Positions 1 through 4,883 of a stretch of DNA of 9,242 nt are shown piece by piece. A program made the position numbers and the translations under genes. Source of the DNA: Chitinophagales bacterium. Lineage in GTDB: Bacteria > Bacteroidota > Bacteroidia > Chitinophagales > Chitinophagaceae. The notes beneath the pieces are model-generated. The model worked only from the letters and a program-made list of their open reading frames with translations, was not told the origin of the DNA and made no database searches. Position 1 is the stretch's first letter. The number at the start of each line of letters is the position of its first letter. The stretch spans positions 1 to 9,242 of the forward strand of contig JAAFHG010000125.1 in the NCBI GenBank assembly GCA_013297585.1, given 5' to 3'.

Positions 1-256
1 TTAAAGTAGCTTATAGGCTTTTATTTTTTTACAAAAGGAGCTAGCGTTTTCACCGATGTGTAAACCACTTTTCCCTTTTAACGAAACCACAACAAGCTTT
101 ATGATTTCATTAAGAAATATCCTCTAATACTTGCTATTACTGGCTTGTAGCCAATAAAAAAACTATTAGGTGATATGTTTTGGCAAGTTTACTGTGCCTT
201 TTACCGATGTAACTGTAACTAATCACAAAGTACTGCGTACCACTTTTGTGCATTGA

Positions 257-264
257 TACTTTTG
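257..264 (+). promoter_or_regulatory. Candidate Bacteroidota -7 promoter box
   Basis: TACTTTTG is an exact match to the Bacteroidota -7 consensus TAnnTTTG. It would place the transcription start near 270 and leave a leader of about 55-60 nt before the ATG at 328. No good TTTG is seen at the expected -33 position; the nearest, at 245-248, is only 8 bp upstream. The call therefore rests on one box and on its position. Confidence 0.4.
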
Positions 265-274
265 ACATGTCAAA
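261..274. promoter_or_regulatory. Perfect palindrome overlapping the -7 box, possible operator
   Basis: TTTGACATGTCAAA equals its own reverse complement. It shares four bases with the candidate -7 box and covers the predicted transcription start, a position where a dimeric repressor could block initiation. No regulator gene lies beside it, so the operator role is inferred from symmetry and position only. Confidence 0.35.
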
Positions 275-327
275 TCAAAATAACAGTAACACCGACCATA
301 TCGGATTAACCTAAAAAATCAAACAAA

Positions 328-777
328 ATGAAACAATTATTTTTCGTAGCTTTAGTTGCTGCAAGCTTCACTACAAGTGCTTTTGCTAGTACTTTAACTA
401 CTATTCACAACAACGACTGTAAAGATTTAAACTGCGTGTTAGAAAATTTTAAAAATGTAGTAGTAACCAACAAAGCCACTTTTACCAAAGCATCAATTAT
501 AGAGGCAGATGTGCAACAAGAAATGTTTTACAATAACGAAGGCGATTTTATTGGCGCAAGCAAAAATATAGCATACGACAAGTTGCCTTCAAAAGCTATT
601 AAAACCATTAGCAAGTATTACAAAGTACCTAAGTACACTGTAAAAAACTGCATTGAATTTTTAAATGCAGATAATAACACAAAGTACTATGTAAGCTTAG
701 ATACCAAAACAGCAAGAACTATTTTAGAAATTGATGAACTTGGTAACACTAGCGTATTTAGCACCTCAAGATTATAG
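328..777 (+). CDS. Small secreted protein, PepSY-like
   Basis: This 149-aa protein starts with a clear Sec signal peptide: K2, a hydrophobic core at residues 4-18, and a likely cut after AFA (residue 20). The mature part is about 129 residues and has cysteines at 31, 36 and 108. The C-terminal half (about 60-146) reads as short beta strands around a helix, including LPSKAIKTISKYY at 86-98. This layout, length and secretion resemble the PepSY-like/BLIP-like periplasmic proteins common in Bacteroidota, but I recognise it by style and not by a diagnostic motif. Such proteins are usually of unknown function. The gene is monocistronic, with its own candidate promoter upstream and a terminator just downstream. 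The ATG at 328 is the start that places the signal peptide at the N-terminus. The CDS is firm; the family is tentative. Confidence 0.85.
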   Translation: MKQLFFVALVAASFTTSAFASTLTTIHNNDCKDLNCVLENFKNVVVTNKATFTKASIIEADVQQEMFYNNEGDFIGASKNIAYDKLPSKAIKTISKYYKVPKYTVKNCIEFLNADNNTKYYVSLDTKTARTILEIDELGNTSVFSTSRL

Positions 778-797
778 CAATACCCCTTTTGCTTTTT

Positions 798-838
798 AAA
801 ATGATGTGATGTTTGCAAAAGCATCACATCATTTTTTT
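798..838. terminator. Shared convergent terminator with GCAA tetraloop
   Basis: A 14-bp perfect stem pairs 798-811 with 822-835. Three further pairs (812-814 with 819-821, one of them G-U) close it on a GCAA loop at 815-818, a GNRA-type tetraloop. On the plus strand it is followed by a T tract at 832-838, which suits termination of the secreted-protein gene. Read from the minus strand, the tail has about four U residues, so it may also stop ppk2 transcripts. The ppk2 stop codon (829-831) lies inside the stem. Confidence 0.88.
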
Positions 839-1575
839 ATGCCAGGATATTGCATTTTTAAACTCTTCAATAGCTTGTGTAATGTGCTAGCAATAATGTA
901 TTCTTTGTACCAGTTTTGGTCTGATGGCGTAACAATCCAAGGAATATCGCCGCAATAATTAAAGCAATCTTGGTACACTTTCATGTAGTTATCCCACAGT
1001 TTGGCTTCTTTAAAGTCGTTCTCGTTGTATTTCCACATTTTACGTGGGTCTTGTAAGCGTTCTTTAAGCCTTAGTTGCTGTTCTTCTGGCGAAATGTGTA
1101 GGTAAAATTTAAGAATATGCGTGTTGCTATGTTGTGCTAATAGCGATTCAAAATCGTTGATGGCTTTCATGCGCAGCTTGGCGGTTTTATCATCTATCAT
1201 GTTGTGTACACGGGTAATTAAAATATCTTCATAGTGGCTTCGGTTAAATATTTGTATCATGCCCTTTGCAGGTACATGTTTATGAATGCGCCATAAAAAA
1301 TCATGGCTTAATTCTTCTGCAGTAGGCGCTTTAAACGAAGCCACGCTTACACCTTGTGGATTGATCTTGCCAAACACATTACGTGTGGCGCCATCTTTAC
1401 CACTTGCATCCATACCTTGTACCACTATTAAAACCGAGTGTTTACTTTCTGCATACAATAGGTTTTGCAATTCATCTAGTTCTTCTATAAGCTTAGCGGT
1501 TTTAGCTTTGGTTTGTTCTTTATTAAAGCCTTTAGGCGCTTTGGTATCTATATTGGCAAGAGAAATTTTAGGCAT
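829..1575 (-). CDS. ppk2: Polyphosphate kinase 2 family, class III-like
   Basis: This 248-aa cytoplasmic enzyme moves phosphate between inorganic polyphosphate and nucleotides. It has the PPK2 P-loop fold: Walker A GMDASGKD at residues 54-61, Walker B-like FNRSHYED at 110-117, and an Arg/Lys-rich lid helix with DPRKMWK at about 176-182. The NPQGV segment (72-76), the following FK.P..EEL.HD.LWR stretch and the NRSHYE core resemble class III PPK2 proteins. These phosphorylate AMP and ADP using polyphosphate, whereas class I proteins have a FDRSWY-type Walker B. Length is normal for single-domain PPK2. The ATG at 1575 gives the usual short N-terminal helix before the P-loop. The gene stands alone on its strand, divergent from the EamA permease and convergent with the secreted protein. 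Family assignment is secure; the subclass, and hence the AMP/ADP preference, is inferred from motifs. Confidence 0.94.
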   Translation of the reverse strand: MPKISLANIDTKAPKGFNKEQTKAKTAKLIEELDELQNLLYAESKHSVLIVVQGMDASGKDGATRNVFGKINPQGVSVASFKAPTAEELSHDFLWRIHKHVPAKGMIQIFNRSHYEDILITRVHNMIDDKTAKLRMKAINDFESLLAQHSNTHILKFYLHISPEEQQLRLKERLQDPRKMWKYNENDFKEAKLWDNYMKVYQDCFNYCGDIPWIVTPSDQNWYKEYIIASTLHKLLKSLKMQYPGIKK

Positions 1576-1604
1576 CGTAATTATGTTTGTTAAAAAAGTA
1601 ATTG

Positions 1605-1635
1605 CAAGTATAAATCTATAACCTTTGTAGCAAAA
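1605..1635 (-). promoter_or_regulatory. Candidate ppk2 promoter
   Basis: Read on the minus strand, TTTTG (1635-1631) is followed after 18 bp by TATACTTG (1612-1605). These match the Bacteroidota -33 element (TTTG) and the -7 box (TAnnTTTG, one mismatch) at an acceptable spacing. Transcription would start near 1600, leaving a leader of about 25 nt. The -33 element lies about 11 bp from the start codon of the divergent EamA gene, so both genes share one small control region. Confidence 0.45.
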
Positions 1636-1645
1636 TAGATATTGT

Positions 1646-2509
1646 TTGAGAGATAAAGTTATTAATTGGTTGTTATTTGTAATACTGTCATTAATTTGGG
1701 GTAGCTCTTTTTTATTAATGAAAGTAGGTATGCAATCGCTTAGCCCCTACCAAGTGGCAGCTTTGCGTATTGTAAGTGCAGGTATTGTTTTAATTCCATT
1801 TGCGGCTAAGGCATTTACACAAATACCAAGAAACAAGCTTGGTGTGGTAGTATTGTCGGGCTTGCTAGGTAGTTTTTTTCCTGCGTTTTTATTTTGCATA
1901 GCAGAAACACAATTAAGCAGCGCTTTAACAGGTATGCTTAACTCATTAACACCATTATGTGCTGTATTAATTGGCGTTTTCTTTTTTCAGTTAAAACCTA
2001 AACCCCAAAAAATTATAGGTATTGTTGTAGGGTTAGTAGGTCTTTTTTTTCTGGTAGCACCAAATGGTAATCTATATATAAATAATTTTTTGTATATTTT
2101 TTTAGTATTACTTGCCACCGTATTTTATGCGGTTAACGTAAATTTAGTAAGTAGACATATGCAAGGTATAACCTCGATAAATATAGCTGCAATGGCATTT
2201 ATATTTTTAATAGCTCCTTGTGTTATTATATTGAGTTTTACGGGTTATTTTGCAATGCCTTTTAATAATGTAGAAGTGATAAAATCAACCTTGGCAGCTT
2301 GTGTGTTAGGTGTTGTAGGTACAGCTTTTGCATCGGTATTATTTTATAGATTGGTAAAACGAGCAGGTGCTTTATTTGCAGCAATGGTTACGTATGGTAT
2401 TCCATTTGTTGCAGTAGCTTGGGGTTATTATTATGGTGAGTCAATTACAATATTTCAAGTTGGCTGCTTAGGTATTATTTTAGGTGGGGTTTATATTTCT
2501 AATAGGTAA
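1646..2509 (+). CDS. EamA/DMT-superfamily permease, TTG start
   Basis: This 287-aa inner-membrane protein has the drug/metabolite transporter layout of two EamA repeats of five helices. The helices fall near residues 7-25, 34-54, 66-86, 92-113 and 122-139, then 147-165, 178-198, 212-233, 240-260 and 268-285. The first-helix motif IWGSSFLLMKVG (17-28) and the helix-4 segment LTGMLNSLTPL (94-104) are typical of EamA carriers. The substrate (metabolite, amino acid or drug) cannot be read from sequence. The start is unusual: an in-frame stop at 1628-1630 leaves TTG at 1646 as the only ordinary start that keeps helix 1 whole. The first in-frame ATG, at about 1719, would remove that helix. The gene shares a 70-bp control region with divergent ppk2 and lies 91 bp before rpoN. 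Confidence 0.9.
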   Translation: MRDKVINWLLFVILSLIWGSSFLLMKVGMQSLSPYQVAALRIVSAGIVLIPFAAKAFTQIPRNKLGVVVLSGLLGSFFPAFLFCIAETQLSSALTGMLNSLTPLCAVLIGVFFFQLKPKPQKIIGIVVGLVGLFFLVAPNGNLYINNFLYIFLVLLATVFYAVNVNLVSRHMQGITSINIAAMAFIFLIAPCVIILSFTGYFAMPFNNVEVIKSTLAACVLGVVGTAFASVLFYRLVKRAGALFAAMVTYGIPFVAVAWGYYYGESITIFQVGCLGIILGGVYISNR

Positions 2510-2524
2510 GTTTAGAAAAATTTC

Positions 2525-2582
2525 ACCGCATAGTCACATAGATACTAAATTGCTTTTCTATGTGTCTATATGCCTATGTGGT
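2525..2582. repeat. Imperfect inverted repeat upstream of rpoN
   Basis: Two 21-nt arms, 2525-2545 and 2562-2582, can pair at 19 of 21 positions (two of them G-U; mismatches at 2534/2573 and 2537/2570) around a 16-nt loop. The arms are made of octamers: CCGCATAG and TCACATAG on the left, and complementary CTATGTG-type units on the right. Poly-A and not poly-T follows on the plus strand, so this is not a standard terminator for the EamA gene. It fills most of the EamA-rpoN gap. It may be a dispersed hairpin repeat or a leader structure. Confidence 0.65.
2557..2580 (+). repeat. Three tandem 8-bp repeats
   Basis: TCTATGTG, TCTATATG and CCTATGTG follow each other without spacers (consensus YCTATRTG). 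They form most of the right arm of the inverted repeat and end 20 bp before the rpoN start codon. Confidence 0.7.
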
Positions 2583-2600
2583 AAAAAATGGGTATCAATT

Positions 2601-4091
2601 ATGGCATTAGGACAATCGTTACAGCAGAAATTATTACAAAAATTATCACCTCAGCAAATTCAGTTAATGAAATTGTTGCAGGTGCCTACGGCTAATTTAG
2701 AAGAACGTATAAAGGAAGAACTAGAAGAAAACCCAGCATTAGAAGTTGGTGAAGATGAAGATGGTAATGATAGCAGCGATGAAATGAAGGATGAATTTGA
2801 AACATCGCCTGACGAAGAATTTGAAAAAGATGGTAGCGAAGAAGATTATGAAGATGTAGACATAAGCGAGTATGTGGTAGATGATGATGGTGAAATTGCT
2901 GACTATAAAATGAAGGATGATAATTATCCAGAAATGGATGATAAACAAACCATCCCTATTAAGCTAGAGCAGAGTTTTTTTGACCTTGTGCTAGACCAAC
3001 TTGGTATGCTAGACCTTGACGAACGCAGATTTAAAATAGCCGAGCAAATTGTAGGCAGCCTTGATGATGATGGTTATTTACGCAGAGAACTGAGCTCTAT
3101 TGCAGATGACTTAGCCTTTAGGCAAAACATAATTGCAGAAGACAAAGAGATTGAAGACATTATTAAGCAAATTCAGCAGTTTGACCCAGCAGGTGTAGGC
3201 GCTAGAGACTTGCAAGAATGTTTATTGCTACAACTAAAACGTAAAAGTACCGAAGGTATAGGCGTAAAATTGGCCATACAAGTAATGAGCAAATACTACG
3301 ATGAGTTCATTAAAAAACATTACGACAAAATTCAACGTGGTTTAAACTTATCTGACGAAGATTTAAAAGAAGTGATTCATCAAATCATCAAGCTTAACCC
3401 CAAACCAGGTGGTAACGTAGGCGAAATAAACAAGGCTGAAAGTTATATAGTACCTGACTTTTATATCATTAACAACAATGGCATTTTAGAACTTACCCTT
3501 AACTCTCGTAATGCGCCAGACCTTAAAATAAGTGAAGGCTATAAAGACATGATGAAAGAGTACGACAAGGGTACTAAAAAAGACAAGCGACAAAAAGAAG
3601 CGGTTCTATTTATCAAGCAAAAAATAGACAGCGCTAAGTGGTTTATAGAAATGATACAGCAGCGTCAGCAAACGTTGATCTCTACCATGGGCGCCATTAT
3701 GCGTCACCAAGAAGAGTTTTTTTTAACGGGTGATGTTACCAATATGCGGCCAATGATTTTAAAAGACATTGCTGAAAAAACGGGCTTAGATATTAGTACA
3801 GTTAGTCGTGTAGCAAATAGCAAATTTGTTCAAACAGAATTTGGTACCTATCGCCTAAAATATTTCTTTAGCGAAAGCTTAAGCACCGATAGCGGTGAAG
3901 AAGTAAGTACACGTGAAGTAAAAGAAATTTTGAGCAATATGATTGATGCTGAAGACAAGCAAAAGCCATTAAGCGACGAGTTTTTAACCGATATGCTCAA
4001 CGAAAAGGGTTACAATATTGCACGTAGAACGGTAGCTAAATATCGTGAACAATTGAACATTCCAGTAGCAAGATTGCGTAAAGAATTGTAG
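2601..4091 (+). CDS. rpoN: RNA polymerase sigma-54 factor
   Basis: This 496-aa protein directs RNA polymerase to -24/-12 promoters and needs AAA+ activators to open them. All regions are present. Region I (1-48) is Gln/Leu-rich, with QQKLLQKLSPQQIQLMKLLQ and ending ELEENPALE. Region II (about 49-118) is a long, very acidic linker. The core-binding region (about 120-320) includes FDPAGVGARDLQECL at 194-208. The DNA-binding helix-turn-helix is around 386-413 (LKDIAEKTGLDISTVSRVA), followed by the LKYFFSESL segment. The RpoN box ARRTVAKYRE at 474-483 reads -24 elements. The frame is open 39 codons further upstream, but only the ATG at 2601 gives the family N-terminus; the extension would translate the upstream hairpin repeat. 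No activator gene is in the window. Length is close to the family norm (E. coli RpoN is 477 aa); the acidic linker explains the excess. Confidence 0.98.
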   Translation: MALGQSLQQKLLQKLSPQQIQLMKLLQVPTANLEERIKEELEENPALEVGEDEDGNDSSDEMKDEFETSPDEEFEKDGSEEDYEDVDISEYVVDDDGEIADYKMKDDNYPEMDDKQTIPIKLEQSFFDLVLDQLGMLDLDERRFKIAEQIVGSLDDDGYLRRELSSIADDLAFRQNIIAEDKEIEDIIKQIQQFDPAGVGARDLQECLLLQLKRKSTEGIGVKLAIQVMSKYYDEFIKKHYDKIQRGLNLSDEDLKEVIHQIIKLNPKPGGNVGEINKAESYIVPDFYIINNNGILELTLNSRNAPDLKISEGYKDMMKEYDKGTKKDKRQKEAVLFIKQKIDSAKWFIEMIQQRQQTLISTMGAIMRHQEEFFLTGDVTNMRPMILKDIAEKTGLDISTVSRVANSKFVQTEFGTYRLKYFFSESLSTDSGEEVSTREVKEILSNMIDAEDKQKPLSDEFLTDMLNEKGYNIARRTVAKYREQLNIPVARLRKEL

Positions 4092-4100
4092 TGCAGATGC

Positions 4101-4124
4101 GTCACTGCGAGGCACGAAGCAGCC
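4101..4124 (+). repeat. REP-like palindromic unit
   Basis: The sequence begins GTCACTGCGAGGCACGAAGC and closely resembles a dispersed element I know from many bacterial genomes, including Bacteroidota (of the type GTCATTGCGAGGCACGAAGC). A short stem CTGC (4105-4108) pairs with GCAG (4119-4122). Where the usual version has TTGC/GCAA, both arms differ here in a way that keeps the pairing. It starts 9 bp after the rpoN stop codon. It is a single unit, not an inverted pair. The resemblance is from memory, not a search. Confidence 0.6.
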
Positions 4125-4136
4125 TACCTTTAAAAA

Positions 4137-4164
4137 ATAGAACACAAAACATAGAACATAAAAC
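4137..4164 (+). repeat. Two-copy 14-bp tandem repeat before the PAP2-like gene
   Basis: ATAGAACACAAAAC (4137-4150) is followed directly by ATAGAACATAAAAC (4151-4164), identical at 13 of 14 bases. One base later comes the ATG at 4166, so the repeat is the entire proximal leader, including wherever the ribosome binds. The A-rich content is normal for Bacteroidota leaders; the exact duplication is not required by that. Confidence 0.85.
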
Positions 4165-4165
4165 A

Positions 4166-4822
4166 ATGGAACAAGCAGAACTTTCTATACCATACCAACC
4201 AAGCAATTGGCTAAAAGTACCAGCAAAAATTATCTCGTACATACTGCATCCAGTGTTTGTGCCTACGTACTTTTTCTTATTCTTGGTATACCAGTTCAGG
4301 CTAGATTTTTCAGGCATTACAGACTGGCAATTAAAGCTCAGAACCTTCAGCGTGTTTTGGATGACAGCCTTCTTTCCCATGTTTGCAGTGTTCTTATTAT
4401 GGAAAGTAAAATTTAGCGACAGCATTTTTTTACGCACCCAAAAAGAACGCATTGTACCCTATTTCATCTCTATGTTTTTCTATTGGTGGATGTACTATTT
4501 AAGCCGCAATTTCACTGATCAACCAGCCGCTTTAAAGTTCTTTTATTTCGGCATTTTTATAGCTACAGCAGTTGGTGTGGTATTCAATAATTTTATCAAA
4601 ATCAGTTTGCACGGTATAGGTATGGGTGGCTTGCTAGCAGCAGTTATTCTTACCTCATTTTTTTATCAAACACCTTTAGGTATTGCTATTAGCGTTACTG
4701 CATTATTAACGGGCTTGGTATGTACCAGTCGTTTTTTAGTAAGCGACCACACCACTGTAGAAGTGTACAGTGGCCTACTAGTAGGCATCGGTTGTCAGCT
4801 ATTTGGCTATTGGTTTGTATAA
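4166..4822 (+). CDS. PAP2-superfamily-like integral membrane protein
   Basis: This 218-aa protein has about six or seven membrane helices (near residues 20-43, 57-79, 98-113, 123-139, 151-168, 170-187 and 197-215). It carries a divergent set of PAP2 phosphatase motifs: KERIVP at 93-98 in place of K(x6)RP, KISLHG at 145-150 in place of PSGH (His 149 kept), and SR(x5)HxxxE at 188-199 in place of SR(x5)HxxxD. PAP2 enzymes remove phosphate from lipids such as phosphatidic acid or undecaprenyl pyrophosphate at the membrane. The Arg, His and acidic positions of motif 3 are kept, so activity is possible but unproven. The ATG at 4166 is chosen because upstream codons translate the REP-like unit and the tandem repeat. 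It lies 74 bp after rpoN and 61 bp before the RND transporter. Confidence 0.8.
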   Translation: MEQAELSIPYQPSNWLKVPAKIISYILHPVFVPTYFFLFLVYQFRLDFSGITDWQLKLRTFSVFWMTAFFPMFAVFLLWKVKFSDSIFLRTQKERIVPYFISMFFYWWMYYLSRNFTDQPAALKFFYFGIFIATAVGVVFNNFIKISLHGIGMGGLLAAVILTSFFYQTPLGIAISVTALLTGLVCTSRFLVSDHTTVEVYSGLLVGIGCQLFGYWFV

Positions 4823-4825
4823 ATC

Positions 4826-4855
4826 AATTGCCGTTGACTTAAGCCAACGGCAATT
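4826..4855. terminator. Near-perfect 30-bp palindrome, possible terminator
   Basis: AATTGCCGTTG (4826-4836) pairs fully with CAACGGCAATT (4845-4855). The 8-nt centre is also symmetric except for A4837 against C4844, so 14 of 15 symmetric positions match. It starts 3 bp after the PAP2-like stop codon. The plus-strand tail has interrupted T runs, with the longest (TTTT) 6 bp beyond the stem, so termination would be weak. A dispersed palindrome or a partial attenuator before the RND gene are alternatives. Confidence 0.6.
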
Positions 4856-4883
4856 ATTCACTTTTCACCATTCACTTTTCACT
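4856..4883 (+). repeat. Two-copy 14-bp tandem repeat before the RND gene
   Basis: ATTCACTTTTCACC (4856-4869) is followed directly by ATTCACTTTTCACT (4870-4883), identical at 13 of 14 bases. The start codon begins at the next base, 4884. The unit is pyrimidine-rich and unrelated to the A-rich unit in front of the PAP2-like gene. There is no purine-rich ribosome-binding sequence between the palindrome and the ATG. Confidence 0.9.

Larger units (their letters stand above)
1..327. other. Gene-free region upstream of the secreted protein
   Basis: I see no convincing gene in this stretch. A T-rich run at 19-30 could be the tail of a terminator for a gene left of the window, but its stem is not visible. 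The octamer ACCGATGT, preceded by four T residues, occurs at 47-59 (with one extra C) and 199-210, an imperfect direct repeat of unknown meaning. A candidate -7 promoter box lies at 257-264 and a perfect 14-bp palindrome at 261-274. A small CCGA/TCGG hairpin lies at 292-304 in the presumed leader. A minus-strand frame is open from a stop at 124-126 to a stop at 1-3, but has no ATG and no recognisable product. Confidence 0.6.

Noticed and set aside
1..126. Minus-strand frame open for 40 codons and ending in a stop exactly at the window start
   Set aside because: It has no ATG and only an internal GTG. It is bounded by a TAG at 124-126, and its product is not recognisable. This length of open frame is expected by chance, so I treat it as non-coding.
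1286..1621. 111-codon plus-strand frame opposite ppk2
   Set aside because: It is a shadow of a well-supported PPK2 gene, with no family features.
2484..2600. N-terminal extension of rpoN starting within the EamA gene
   Set aside because: The added 39 residues would overlap EamA and translate the hairpin repeat. The ATG at 2601 gives the standard sigma-54 region I.
2588..2695. Out-of-frame 35-codon reading frame starting 13 bp before rpoN, possible leader peptide
   Set aside because: It lies mostly inside rpoN in another frame, and its product has no low-complexity or attenuation signature. It is probably a shadow frame.
4111..4124. GGCACG resembling the -24 half of a sigma-54 promoter, right after rpoN
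   Set aside because: Ten bases after GG come CC and not GC, with no TTGC at the -12 position. GGCACG is part of the REP-like consensus, so the match is explained by the repeat.
4091..4165. GTG start giving the PAP2-like protein 25 extra residues
   Set aside because: The extension translates the REP-like unit and the tandem repeat, has no membrane or motif content, and would overlap the last base of the rpoN stop codon.
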